Position numbers and translations under genes: made by a program. A DNA stretch of 64,000 nucleotides, taken from positions 1 to 64,000 of the forward strand of contig JAACFO010000007.1 of NCBI GenBank assembly GCA_009937425.1, given 5' to 3'. Source of the DNA: Gammaproteobacteria bacterium. Its GTDB lineage: Bacteria; Pseudomonadota; Gammaproteobacteria; HK1. The notes beneath the pieces are model-generated. The model searched no databases. It was given only the letters and a program-made list of their open reading frames with translations, and had not been told where the DNA came from. Positions within the stretch are counted from its first letter, which is position 1. The number at the start of each line of letters is the position of its first letter. This document shows positions 1 to 9,456 of the stretch, in pieces.

Positions 1-2214
1 GGCTGGTGACAGGACCAGCGTCTCGGTGGGCATTGCATGCTCCACGGCCCATGTTTCCGCCACGGTCGCGGGCAGCTTTCTCCACAGAAGATGATTTCGG
101 TGGACCTGCAGGGCTTTGCCGGCAAACTCCGCGACAGCCGGCGTGCCGAGATTACGGTAGTCTTCTACCAGCTTCGCCAGATCCCGGCTCCATCGATCGG
201 CGGGATCGATGGCAATCAACTCTTCCACCATCGCTTGCGCTTCCTCGGCCGCGTCGACTCGCAACAATCCGTAAACCAATCGCTGGCGCGATCGGCGGTC
301 CAGCGGGAATTCCTTCGCCGTTTTTCGATCCAGGGCAATCTGCTCGGAGATTGCGCCGGTAAGCATGTATTCGAGACCAAGCGCGTTGCGCGTCCTCAAT
401 CGGGTGTCGAGGTTTTTGCTCTCGGCCTGGGTAAGCAACTGGTCGTAGTCGGCGGACAACATCGCGCGCTCCATCGCCCAGTCCGGTCGTGCGCGAATGA
501 CGGCGCTCGGGTCCAGACCACGTTCGCGATCGAAGGGAACGCCCTCGGCTGCGTAATAGGCGGCGACGCGGTCCAGATTCTTCCGGTTGGCCACACTGTC
601 GCGTAAATAGATCCCATGACGGAATGAACGCGATATCAACAACCAACCCGGGACACCATCCAGATGGGTGGTTGTGAAAACCGTGTGCCACCATCCCGGG
701 AATCCGATGCCGAAGAATATGTCCACGTCGCGACGATCGAGCACGTCGAGGAATGTTTCGCCGGGTTTTCTGCCGAGCATTTCCGTCACCGCCGAATAGT
801 CCATATATACGTCGTTGCCATAGTGCTCGGCGCGACTGTCGACGAAGGTGCGAAGCTTTGGCGCCAACCAGTATCCCAGGAAGCCGCCCATTGCGTAAGA
901 ATTGAATAGATTGCCCTCGAGCCCGGCCTCGGCGAGAAAATAAACACCCTCGGTATGAAATTTATGGCTGCGAAAGGGCATCGAGAAATATTCGCCCGGC
1001 GTCGGTCCGAAGCGAGCACCGAGGTTGGCAAAACCGTATCCCACCGAGAACCACACAGCCATCGACACGCTCGCGATCGCCATCAACCAGGCCGCGACGA
1101 GAGCGCTTCGAAGTCCCGTGACCTGCAACGGTCTGATGCCATGCAATACGTAAAGCAACGGAAACACGGACATCCAGAGAAAGCGGATGGAAATCAGCAT
1201 CGCCACTATGGCGGCAAGTCCCAAACCGAAGCGCACGCAGTCGATGTCATCGAGCGCCTTGCACGTGGACAGTTTCGAGAAGCGCAGGAAGGCGGTTGTG
1301 GCGACTATCAGAAACGCCAGTATCACTGCGTTGACGACCAGCCACATGGGCCGCGTGATGGTGCTGTGATTGGCGCCGAAATCGAAGGGATAGAAGTGCG
1401 ACCACTCGTCGGTAACCAGCCATATAGCCGTATTCTCCGTGGACGAAAAAAAGGTCAGATGTTGCTCGATGCCCCGTGGATTCAACAGCGCCACGAGCAG
1501 CCCGAGCATGAGCGCCACCGCCAGACGCGTGGCCATCCGCCTTCGCCCCACGGCGTGCGCTTGACTGGCTTCGTCTGCACCATCCAGGAAGTATGCCAAG
1601 CCGCTGGCCAGCACCACCCCCATGAGCGCCGCGATGAGCAGGTTGAGGCTGACAAGAAACAGCGAATGAAAATTGGCCCAGACGCCAATCAGCAACGTGT
1701 ACGCGGCAATGCGAAACCACGACGGCGGCTCATCGGTCTCCAATAACAAGCGGTAGCCTGCAAAGGCCGCCAGCATGCTGACCAGGTCCGGGCGAAGCTG
1801 AAATAGACGAAACCACGCGAGGAAAACGAATACGCAGGTAGCAAAACATGCCGCCACCGGCCACTGGCAACTGCGACGGAACATGGAGAACACGAGCCAG
1901 ATGATCAGTGCCACGGCGACGGTATGAACGACGCGCAGGCCATGGAAGCCCAGCACGCGCTCTAGAGCGTAAACCGACACGCCGAACAACCATTCGTGTT
2001 GAATCGGTGCTTCTTCGCTCGCGGTGTGCAACATCCAGTCCGATTCCGGCCAGGGCCCCTCGGTGGCATACATTTCCCCGGCCTTCAGATGCCACCAGAG
2101 ATCTTCGGTGTACAGCGGTGCACCGGAGAGCAGCAACGCCATGAGCACCAACAACCCCAGCGCGGTCGCCGCGATGATTACCGGGTATCGATGGGGAGAC
2201 TGAGGGGCGTTCAT
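1..2214 (-). CDS. polytopic membrane protein, GT-C-like, 3' end cut by window edge
   Basis: An open reading frame starts with ATG at 2214 and runs without a stop to base 1, so 738 codons are visible and the C terminus lies outside. The first part holds about eight or nine hydrophobic segments. After the first segment comes a loop with the residues EDLWWHLKAGE, of the kind seen in large lipid-linked-sugar transferases and related membrane proteins. The last 250 or so residues are soluble and helical, with a repeat-like (TPR-type) look. The frame was read by hand from the reverse complement. A glycosyltransferase-like role is inference; no catalytic residue can be named. It lies 86 bases downstream of the penicillin acylase gene on the same strand. 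Confidence 0.7.
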   Translation of the reverse strand, partial: MNAPQSPHRYPVIIAATALGLLVLMALLLSGAPLYTEDLWWHLKAGEMYATEGPWPESDWMLHTASEEAPIQHEWLFGVSVYALERVLGFHGLRVVHTVAVALIIWLVFSMFRRSCQWPVAACFATCVFVFLAWFRLFQLRPDLVSMLAAFAGYRLLLETDEPPSWFRIAAYTLLIGVWANFHSLFLVSLNLLIAALMGVVLASGLAYFLDGADEASQAHAVGRRRMATRLAVALMLGLLVALLNPRGIEQHLTFFSSTENTAIWLVTDEWSHFYPFDFGANHSTITRPMWLVVNAVILAFLIVATTAFLRFSKLSTCKALDDIDCVRFGLGLAAIVAMLISIRFLWMSVFPLLYVLHGIRPLQVTGLRSALVAAWLMAIASVSMAVWFSVGYGFANLGARFGPTPGEYFSMPFRSHKFHTEGVYFLAEAGLEGNLFNSYAMGGFLGYWLAPKLRTFVDSRAEHYGNDVYMDYSAVTEMLGRKPGETFLDVLDRRDVDIFFGIGFPGWWHTVFTTTHLDGVPGWLLISRSFRHGIYLRDSVANRKNLDRVAAYYAAEGVPFDRERGLDPSAVIRARPDWAMERAMLSADYDQLLTQAESKNLDTRLRTRNALGLEYMLTGAISEQIALDRKTAKEFPLDRRSRQRLVYGLLRVDAAEEAQAMVEELIAIDPADRWSRDLAKLVEDYRNLGTPAVAEFAGKALQVHRNHLLWRKLPATVAETWAVEHAMPTETLVLSPA

Positions 2215-2300
2215 GACCTGCTGGATGTCGAGGGCGTGCACGCTCAAAGCGTAGCAGCCAGTCCGCTCGTTGCCCGCGGCATAGCCGGACCGCAGCCGGG

Positions 2301-4688
2301 CTATCCGGCTGGCTCGAGGATCAGCCGGTACTTGTCGGGCCCGGGCAGAAACGGCGTCGCTTGTCCTTCGGCCCAGGCACGGTGCCCCGCATCGTAAAAG
2401 GGCGACATGGGATGGCCGCTTTGTCCGCCGGGCATGTGGAAGTAACCAGAGGACTCGCGCCCGGGAGCCACCGCGAATCGCTGGCTTGCTCCCATGGCGG
2501 ATCCCTGCACCCGGGGCATATGAGCGTCCCCGGGCAGGGGCTGGTCGGGAATGTCGAGCCAGTCCGACAGCAACGGTAGTGCGCGGCTGAGGGGATGACG
2601 AATTTTCACCACGTTGGCGTTTCCCCAGGTGCAGCGGGACAACTCGCCATCCTCGCAGGTCCCGGCGGCCGAATCCGCCGCCACCAGCAGCAGCTCTTGC
2701 CAGCTACCGTAGTGGGGATCCAGCAGGTGCATGGGGCGCTCCTGGAGAATCCGCCATAAGGCCCCCTCCCATTGGCGCAGGTTGGATGCAAAGTCACGCG
2801 CATCTTCAGCACCACAGCCCGTCACGATAGCGGCGAACACGCGACCCGCCAGCTCACGGCGGAAGGCGCGCACCAGACGGTATCCCGCGTCGTCTATGTC
2901 GGCTCGCTCGGCGCCGGCTTCCACCAGCCGTCGTAGCTCGGCACGGTGCGCACCACCCGCTAGCGCAGCGGGGTGTAGAGCCTGCAGCAGGAGCCGGCGC
3001 CAACGCGCCAGGAACAGCGCGCGGTTGTCCAGTTGAATATCCAGCATGTCGGCCTCGGTGGCCCCGGTGAGCGTCAGCAGGCTGTCCCGGATCTGCGTGG
3101 CCCGTGCGCCGAGGGCGTAACCGCCATCGCCGATGGCAGCCAGCGCCGTGGCATCGACTACCCGGGCATTGGCGGTCCAGACGGCCCCGGACAGCGGATT
3201 CACAACCCGCGGGTAATCATCGAAGGGCAACCAGCCGAACCAGCCTCGCCCGCGCTCGGCCCAACTGCCCGGCAACAGCGGATCGTAGCCGCGCCGCAGC
3301 GGGATCCTCCCCATGACGGTCCAGGCGACATTGCCCTGGTTGTCGGCCAGAACCAGGTTCTGCGGAGGTATCCCGCTCCTGTGGGCGATGTCCATGGCCT
3401 GGCTGACGCTGCCCGCGGCCTCCATACCCAGCAACCGCATGTTGGTCGCTTCCGGATCATGGGCCAGCCAACGCAACGCCCGCAGCCTGCCTTTTCCGTC
3501 CCTGTCGATCACCGGTCCCCAGATGGTGCTGCGTATCACCTGGGTGCGGGGCGCCCCGGCGCGGATACGGATGGTTTCGGTATGCTCCAGGAAGCGGCGA
3601 TAACCATCAGGCGTGCGGTATCGGTCCGGGTCCAGGGGGTCGATTTCCAGCTCCACCAGGTCGACCCAGTCCCCATAAGCGTTAGTCAGACCCCAGGCAA
3701 CCTGCCCGTTACTGCCAACCACCAGGGCCGGGGTTCCGGCAAGGGTCACACCGGACACATCGATGCTCGCACCGGGGCGGCCGATCTCCGCCACCTGCAA
3801 CCGCAACCGGAACCACGTATTCGGCATGCTCAAAGCCAAGTGCATGTCGTTGGCCAACATGGTCACTCCGCCCCTGGTGCGCCGTGGAGACACGGCCCAG
3901 GCATTGCTACCCACAGGCACGCTCTCCTCGAATTCAGCGGGCACCGGCGCCAAAGCGCCTGCAAGTACGCCGCTATCACCGCGTCGCAGATCACAGACGG
4001 CAACTCCCGGCACCGGCAGGGATGCCATGGGACCACCCACCAGGGGCGCGTCCCATGGCGTGCCCCCTTGAGTGAGAAAGGCGTACATGGGGGACGGCAA
4101 CGCGGCGTGCAAACGACCCAGGCGGGACTCGCCGATGGCGCGCTCGTCGTGGAGGCGAAGAAACATGGACAGCACTACCAGCACGGTGTCCTCGGCACGC
4201 CACGCCGACGGTTGCTCGCGCAGAACCAGGTATTCGAAGGGACGCACTGCCAGGGCATCGACGCCCGCGTTAACACCGGCGGTATAGGCATCGATGATCG
4301 CCCGTTCGTTATCACGCGCGCGCAGGATCACCTGACGCGCGACGTTGCGTAAGCGATGAAGCCTTTGCCGCATATCATGATCGGCAGCGGCCTCTCCCAC
4401 CAGGGCGGCGAGCTCTCCGGCAGCGAAGCGGCGCATCAGATCCATCTGAAAAAAACGCTCCTGTGCATGCACGAAGCCTGTAGCGAGCGCGGCATCGCGG
4501 CGGTCGGTGGCGCGAATGGTCACAACACCCGTCTCATCGCGGCTGATCTCCACAGATCCGGCAAGTCCTGGCAGTGCGCGCTCTCCATCGAGCTGCGCGA
4601 GGCTGGCACGCACCACGAACCACAGGGCCACGGCAGCAACGAGCACCAGAGTTGCGGAGATATAAACGAAACGCTTCAGGAGTCCCAT
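2301..4688 (-). CDS. penicillin acylase family N-terminal-nucleophile hydrolase
   Basis: This 795-residue protein belongs to the penicillin amidase/acyl-homoserine-lactone acylase family, which cleaves amide bonds. A hydrophobic segment at residues 7-27 should anchor it in, or export it across, the inner membrane. The family is made as a precursor that cuts itself so that a serine becomes the N terminus of the beta chain. Here that serine is Ser261 in the string VGSNAWAVS, matching the SN start of known beta chains. Length is normal for the family. The substrate cannot be read from sequence; acyl-homoserine lactones, beta-lactams and peptides are all possible. The membrane protein gene follows on the same strand. 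Confidence 0.9.
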   Translation of the reverse strand: MGLLKRFVYISATLVLVAAVALWFVVRASLAQLDGERALPGLAGSVEISRDETGVVTIRATDRRDAALATGFVHAQERFFQMDLMRRFAAGELAALVGEAAADHDMRQRLHRLRNVARQVILRARDNERAIIDAYTAGVNAGVDALAVRPFEYLVLREQPSAWRAEDTVLVVLSMFLRLHDERAIGESRLGRLHAALPSPMYAFLTQGGTPWDAPLVGGPMASLPVPGVAVCDLRRGDSGVLAGALAPVPAEFEESVPVGSNAWAVSPRRTRGGVTMLANDMHLALSMPNTWFRLRLQVAEIGRPGASIDVSGVTLAGTPALVVGSNGQVAWGLTNAYGDWVDLVELEIDPLDPDRYRTPDGYRRFLEHTETIRIRAGAPRTQVIRSTIWGPVIDRDGKGRLRALRWLAHDPEATNMRLLGMEAAGSVSQAMDIAHRSGIPPQNLVLADNQGNVAWTVMGRIPLRRGYDPLLPGSWAERGRGWFGWLPFDDYPRVVNPLSGAVWTANARVVDATALAAIGDGGYALGARATQIRDSLLTLTGATEADMLDIQLDNRALFLARWRRLLLQALHPAALAGGAHRAELRRLVEAGAERADIDDAGYRLVRAFRRELAGRVFAAIVTGCGAEDARDFASNLRQWEGALWRILQERPMHLLDPHYGSWQELLLVAADSAAGTCEDGELSRCTWGNANVVKIRHPLSRALPLLSDWLDIPDQPLPGDAHMPRVQGSAMGASQRFAVAPGRESSGYFHMPGGQSGHPMSPFYDAGHRAWAEGQATPFLPGPDKYRLILEPAG

Positions 4689-4706
4689 GCTGGCGGCGCG
4701 GCGCGC

Positions 4707-5762
4707 TCAGATTTTCGCGTCCTTCGGGTGGAGCGCGTGGATTTCCACCGGTGCGCTCTTGCCGCGCACACTCATCGCGCCCATGGATTCGATGCGGTAG
4801 TCGCCTCGAAGCAACGACACGGTCTCGGCGGAAATCAGGATGCGCGTGCCGTGCTCCTTATTGAGTTGCTCGAGACGTGCGGCAAGGTTAACGGCGTCGC
4901 CATGGACCGTATAGTTCATACGATCTCCCGAACCCACGTTTCCGGCAATAACTCTGCCTGTCGCGATACCGATACGGGTTTTCAACTGGACGCCCGCGAA
5001 CCGTTTTCCATCTACTGCCTGCTGCATCTCGAGAGCCGCACATGCGGCTCGGTCCGCGTGCTCGGCGTCGGCGACAGGAACATTGAAAGTGATCAACATG
5101 GCATCGCCCTGAAACTGATTGACGACCCCTCCATACTTTTCGACGGGCTCGATTACCGCGGGAAAGTATTCGTTCAACATCTGCACGACCTGCTCCGGAG
5201 GCATGGTTTCGGCGATGCTGGTGAATGCCTCGATGTCGCTGTAAAGGATGGTGGCCGTCGCATGGGTGGGTTTGAGTTGACCCTGATCGGCCACGATCTG
5301 GGCGGCGACACTGGCCGGCACGTATCTGCCGAACACCTCACGGATGACCGCCAGCTGGCGCACCACCTCATCGCGCAGACGTTTTTTCTCGAGAACCGCG
5401 GCGATGCGCGCTCTTAGAAGCGTCGCGTTGAAGGGTTTGGGAAGGTAATCCTCGGCGCCCATCTCGATACAACGCACCACGCTGTCGAAATCGTCAAGGG
5501 CAGAGATGACGATGACAGGCAGGCTTGCGAGACGCCCGGACGCACGCAGATTCTCGAGCACCGAATAGCCGTCCATCTCCGGCATCATGATGTCGAGCAG
5601 CACCAGATCGAAATCGGTTTCCGCCAGCTGCTCCAGCGCCTCGCGGCCATCACCCGCGGCGACGACATCCACATAGCCGTCGCGGCGCAGGCGCCGTGTC
5701 AAGGTATAACGGTTGTCCTCGTTGTCATCGACAACCAGAATCCGGCATCCGGAGGCGTTCAT
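4707..5762 (-). CDS. response regulator with class III adenylate/guanylate cyclase domain
   Basis: The 351-residue protein has an N-terminal receiver domain (residues 6-120) and a C-terminal class III nucleotidyl cyclase domain (about 168-345). The receiver keeps the acidic pair Asp12-Asp13, phosphoacceptor Asp57 and Lys109. In the cyclase, the metal-binding Asp176 and Asp220 and the transition-state residues Asn292 and Arg296 are present. The two positions that normally select adenine (Lys and Asp) are Gln216 and Asn283. It should make a cyclic nucleotide, most likely cAMP, under control of an unseen histidine kinase. It ends 18 bases before the penicillin acylase start on the same strand. 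Confidence 0.93.
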   Translation of the reverse strand: MNASGCRILVVDDNEDNRYTLTRRLRRDGYVDVVAAGDGREALEQLAETDFDLVLLDIMMPEMDGYSVLENLRASGRLASLPVIVISALDDFDSVVRCIEMGAEDYLPKPFNATLLRARIAAVLEKKRLRDEVVRQLAVIREVFGRYVPASVAAQIVADQGQLKPTHATATILYSDIEAFTSIAETMPPEQVVQMLNEYFPAVIEPVEKYGGVVNQFQGDAMLITFNVPVADAEHADRAACAALEMQQAVDGKRFAGVQLKTRIGIATGRVIAGNVGSGDRMNYTVHGDAVNLAARLEQLNKEHGTRILISAETVSLLRGDYRIESMGAMSVRGKSAPVEIHALHPKDAKI

Positions 5763-5797
5763 CGACGCGTGCCGCGGCGCAGATCCCGTGAGCGGCG

Positions 5798-6643
5798 TCA
5801 GTGCGCCATGAACAGCGGTATGGGGGTGTTGTGCAACAAATGCCGTGTCGCGCCGCCGAAGACCAATTGGCGCAGACGGCTGTGCGTGTAGGCACCCTTG
5901 ACGATGAGATCCGCATTGAACTCTTTCGCCTCATCCAGGATCGCCTCACCCACCGAGCGGCTACCGGAGTCCACATTCTTCCCGATGGCCTTGATGCCGT
6001 TTCGCTGCAGGTGTGCAGCCACCTGGTCGCCGCCCGGTCCCGGCACCTGCCAGCCCTCGACGGTCAGGACTTCCACGGACTCGGCCTGCAGCAGAAATGG
6101 CATGCTCAGCGCAATACAGCGCGCGGTTTCGGTGCTCCCGTTCCAGGCCACCACGATGCGATCGCCAATGGAGGCCGGAGTCTCTGAGGCCGCCACGAGT
6201 ACCGGCCGTCCGGTTTCGAACAACGCCGCCTCACACATGACGCTCCAGTCGATCCACGGCTGACCGAAATTACGCCCGATTACAATGAGATCGAACAGGC
6301 GGCCGTAGTCACCGATGACCTGGCCTTCCAAACCCTCGGTCTCCCGCCATCCGGCGCTCACACCCTCGCACGGCGTGCCCACCTCCACCACCGGCACACC
6401 GCGGGATTCGATCGCCGATTGGAAGCGCTTGTGAGCGCTTTCCGCGAGACGGCGTTCCTCGTCCTTGAGCTGCGTCATGTATGAGCCCGCCAGCGCAATT
6501 CCTTCTCCATCGAAAATCTGCGGCGGGCGCATGACGAACAAGGCTTCGACATAGCTCGAGAATCGTTCGGCCACTAACCACGATGTGGCGAGGGCACTCT
6601 GCGCGATATCGTCGTCGTAAAAGGGCACCAGGATTGTTTTCAT
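5798..6643 (-). CDS. tandem universal stress protein (UspA family)
   Basis: The protein has 281 residues and two Usp domains in tandem. The first starts at MKTILVPFYD; the second, after about residue 155, contains RIVVAWNGS. Usp proteins are small cytoplasmic nucleotide-binding or stress-protective proteins. The reading frame is open upstream to 7150, but the extension overlaps the neighbouring transporter gene and has a composition unlike a protein. The ATG at 6643 is therefore chosen because it gives the standard Usp N terminus. No strong ribosome-binding site is visible before it. It lies 35 bases upstream of the cyclase gene on the same strand. Confidence 0.9.
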   Translation of the reverse strand: MKTILVPFYDDDIAQSALATSWLVAERFSSYVEALFVMRPPQIFDGEGIALAGSYMTQLKDEERRLAESAHKRFQSAIESRGVPVVEVGTPCEGVSAGWRETEGLEGQVIGDYGRLFDLIVIGRNFGQPWIDWSVMCEAALFETGRPVLVAASETPASIGDRIVVAWNGSTETARCIALSMPFLLQAESVEVLTVEGWQVPGPGGDQVAAHLQRNGIKAIGKNVDSGSRSVGEAILDEAKEFNADLIVKGAYTHSRLRQLVFGGATRHLLHNTPIPLFMAH

Positions 6644-6729
6644 GGGAACATACGGTGCTGAATGCGAAGGGCTTGGTGGCAAGATTAGCACCGTGAGCGG
6701 GGATTCGCACCCGCCTCTGGAGGTCGCGA

Positions 6730-7608
6730 TCAGGGGCTCATGCTGATAAGCACCACGCCGGGAACCACCAGCAGCACAGCGAGAACCACGCGGCGGGTGA
6801 CGGCTCGTTCGCGGAACAGCGACACGCCCAGAAGCAGCGTGAACAATGGTGAGCAGGCGACAATGGGCGCAACCACCGACAGCCGACCGCAGTTGAGCGC
6901 GCTGTTGAGAGACAGTATCGCGAAGCCGTAGCTGAGCCCCGTCAACACCAGCCAGCCGCAGCCGCGGTCGAGCAGTATGCGCAGGGCGCCGCCACGCCGC
7001 TGATGGTCGCCGACGGCGACCAGAAAAGACACGCTGTATCCCACCAGTCCGACAAAATAGGGGCTCGGCAGGCTTTCCATGCCCAACTTGGCAAAGGCCT
7101 GGGCGACGCTGCGCAGAAGCGCGGCGCCGACGGGCAGCAACAGCGCCCACCAGGGCCAGGCCCGTGAGACCCCGCCCCGCCAGGAAAGCACCACCACGCC
7201 GGCGACGATGGCGGCGGTACCAAGTGCGATGTCCAGGCCCAGATACTCACCCAGCAGCAGCACGCCCAGAGCAACGCCGAACAAGGGCGATGTGGATGCC
7301 AGGGTGCTCGAAATCGTCGCACCCAGATACTGGGTGCCGGCCATGGACAGGTTCGAAGAAAGAAAGGGACGGAACAAACCGATGGCGGCGAACAGCGCAA
7401 TGGCCGGCGAGAGCCAGTAGTGACGCTCCAACCACCAGGGTGACACCACCCAGTAAAGCAATGTGGCGGTACCGATGCTGATCAGGGTTCCCGTACGCGG
7501 GTCCGTATAGCGCAAACCCATGCGGGTGAACTGTATCCCCAGGGCAAAGAGACATGCGGCACACAGGGCGAGCACGACCGGCGTCGCTGGAGTGGAGCAG
7601 ATGGCCAT
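6730..7608 (-). CDS. EamA/DMT-family transporter
   Basis: This 292-residue protein has about ten hydrophobic segments arranged as two five-helix halves, the layout of the drug/metabolite transporter superfamily (EamA domains). It should sit in the inner membrane and export or import a small metabolite. The start MAICSTPATP leads straight into the first membrane segment. Substrate is unknown. It is 86 bases upstream of the universal stress protein gene on the same strand, which gives no functional hint. Confidence 0.85.
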   Translation of the reverse strand: MAICSTPATPVVLALCAACLFALGIQFTRMGLRYTDPRTGTLISIGTATLLYWVVSPWWLERHYWLSPAIALFAAIGLFRPFLSSNLSMAGTQYLGATISSTLASTSPLFGVALGVLLLGEYLGLDIALGTAAIVAGVVVLSWRGGVSRAWPWWALLLPVGAALLRSVAQAFAKLGMESLPSPYFVGLVGYSVSFLVAVGDHQRRGGALRILLDRGCGWLVLTGLSYGFAILSLNSALNCGRLSVVAPIVACSPLFTLLLGVSLFRERAVTRRVVLAVLLVVPGVVLISMSP

Positions 7609-7668
7609 AGCCTGCCAAGGCTATCTCAACAAGGGGCCGGCTTGCGAAGCCTGACGGCGGGGGCGGGC

Positions 7669-9270
7669 TCAGGCAGCGTCGATTGTCAGGGCGCGGTAGG
7701 CGCCGGAATTCTGCTCTTCGACGCGCTCGAAAATTTCCAGAGGCCTTGGCGGGCAGATGCCGTAACCCTGCGCATAGTCGACACCCACCTCACGCAGCAC
7801 TTTGATGATGGCGTCGCATTCGACGAACTCGGCCACGGTTTCCATGCCCATGAGATGACCCACTTCGTTAATGGACTGCACCATGGCCAGGTGAATCGGA
7901 TCCTCGTGGATGTCGCGGATGAACATGCCGTCGATCTTGAGAAAATCCACCGGAAGCGTCTTCAGGTAGGCGAAGGACGAGAGACCGCTGCCGAAATCAT
8001 CGAGGGCGAATCGTGAGCCCAGAGCCTTCAGGGTTCCGATGAATCGGCTGGCATGCTCCAGATTGGCGATCGCCGCGGTCTCGGTAATCTCGAAGCATAT
8101 TTTGCTGGCGGGTACCCGGCTGGTGACGAACAGGTCGACCACGAAGTCCAGGAACTGTTCATCGCCCAGCGAATGGCCGGACAGGTTGATTGCGCAAAGG
8201 CTCAACTCGTCCACGTGGCGCGGGTGCTTATCCAGCCACGCGAATGCCGAGGACAACACCCAGCGATCCAACTTGGTGGATAGACTGTAAAGTTCGGCGG
8301 CCGGCAAGAATGCCCCTGGCGCGACCATGTTGCCGAATTCGTCTTGCATGCGGATCAGAAGCTCATAGTGGACCGGCGGATGCTCGGCGGGGATGACCGG
8401 CGTTATTGGCTGAAAGCTCAACCGGAAGCGATCTTCATCCAATGCCCTGTTGATGCGCGATACCCAGCGCATGTGGCCGTGGCGCTTCGCGAGCTCGGTG
8501 TCGTTGCTGCTGAACATGAACACCCGGTGACCACCCTTGTCCTTGGCGGAGTGGCAGGCGGCATCGGCGGAACTGAGCAGGTTCGATACGTTGCTTTCGC
8601 GATCGGTCAAAGGCACCAACCCGATGCTCGCGCCGACAGCGTAGCGCTTGCCGTGCCAATTGAAGCGCAGCTCACCGAGTAGGTCGAGAAGGTTCTTGGC
8701 AACGTGCTCCGCATGCTCGAGGGAACAGTCACGCATGATGATGCCGAATTCATCGCCGCCGATTCGCGCCAGTGTGTCGTTGTGCCGAACGCGCTTTCGA
8801 AGTAACCCGGCGAGCTCGATCAGGAGTTCGTCACCGGCCGCCGGGCCACAGGTCTCGTTGATAACCTTGAATCGATCGATATTAATGTGGCAGACGGCGT
8901 GCTCGATGGGCTGGGTCGAATTCTGTTTGAGCAATGCCTGCAGGCGGGCCTCGAACTCACGACGGTTCAGAAGGCCGGTAAGAGTGTCGTGGCTTTCCTG
9001 GTAGGAGAGTTTTTCGGACAACTCGTTGCTGACTTCCAGGGCCTGCTGAAATTGCGCGTGGCTCTGGTCCAGCGCCCGACTGATACGCGTGATGGCGAAC
9101 AGCAGCACGGCAACGATCAGGGAAAAACAAAATGCACCGAGGCAGAAAGCGCGCACCAGCTCCCCTTCCACGTGGAAGGCGCTGAGTAGCAGCAAACCGG
9201 ATACGAGCAGTGCCGCCGCCGTGAAGGCGTTCAGGATCTGGCTGAGCTTTGTCTGCTGGTTGCTTTGCAC
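7669..9270 (-). CDS. membrane GGDEF-EAL cyclic-di-GMP enzyme
   Basis: Two N-terminal membrane segments are followed by a GGDEF diguanylate cyclase domain and an EAL phosphodiesterase domain. The GGDEF signature is intact at about residues 171-175. An RHND string sits five residues before it and matches the RxxD product-inhibition site. The EAL domain reads YELLIR, with Ala replaced by Leu. It keeps the later Asn in INLSG, Glu in FEITE, the DDFG pair and Lys in LKIDG. Both activities therefore look possible. The frame is open to 9309, but the GTG at 9270, preceded by GAGGG at a 7-base spacing, is the likelier start and gives 533 residues. Confidence 0.93.
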   Translation of the reverse strand: MQSNQQTKLSQILNAFTAAALLVSGLLLLSAFHVEGELVRAFCLGAFCFSLIVAVLLFAITRISRALDQSHAQFQQALEVSNELSEKLSYQESHDTLTGLLNRREFEARLQALLKQNSTQPIEHAVCHINIDRFKVINETCGPAAGDELLIELAGLLRKRVRHNDTLARIGGDEFGIIMRDCSLEHAEHVAKNLLDLLGELRFNWHGKRYAVGASIGLVPLTDRESNVSNLLSSADAACHSAKDKGGHRVFMFSSNDTELAKRHGHMRWVSRINRALDEDRFRLSFQPITPVIPAEHPPVHYELLIRMQDEFGNMVAPGAFLPAAELYSLSTKLDRWVLSSAFAWLDKHPRHVDELSLCAINLSGHSLGDEQFLDFVVDLFVTSRVPASKICFEITETAAIANLEHASRFIGTLKALGSRFALDDFGSGLSSFAYLKTLPVDFLKIDGMFIRDIHEDPIHLAMVQSINEVGHLMGMETVAEFVECDAIIKVLREVGVDYAQGYGICPPRPLEIFERVEEQNSGAYRALTIDAA

Positions 9271-9456
9271 CAAGGGACCCTCAGAGGCGCAAAAAAATAG
9301 GAACGGCATCCCTGACGTCCCACGGTCCTGTCTAAAGCCATATCGGACGGGGGCATTTGCCCTTTACATGACCCGACCTGTGACGCGACAGAGGTGCCCA
9401 CAAAGTGGGATGACCGTCACAGATACGGCCCATGGGGTGTCTAGCGGGCGGCGGGG

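Noticed and set aside
955-1746. 263-residue plus-strand frame
   Set aside because: It lies wholly opposite the truncated membrane protein gene and has the Gln/His/Arg-rich look of a GC-rich antisense frame.
3033-4352. 439-residue plus-strand frame
   Set aside because: Antisense to the penicillin acylase gene, with no recognisable domain.
6644-7150. N-terminal extension of the universal stress protein
   Set aside because: It overlaps the transporter gene and is Arg/Pro-rich; the Usp domain begins exactly at 6643.
9310-9456. c-di-GMP riboswitch before the GGDEF-EAL gene
   Set aside because: Only a small CCCAC/GTGGG hairpin inside a weak six-base repeat is visible; the conserved core was not recognised.
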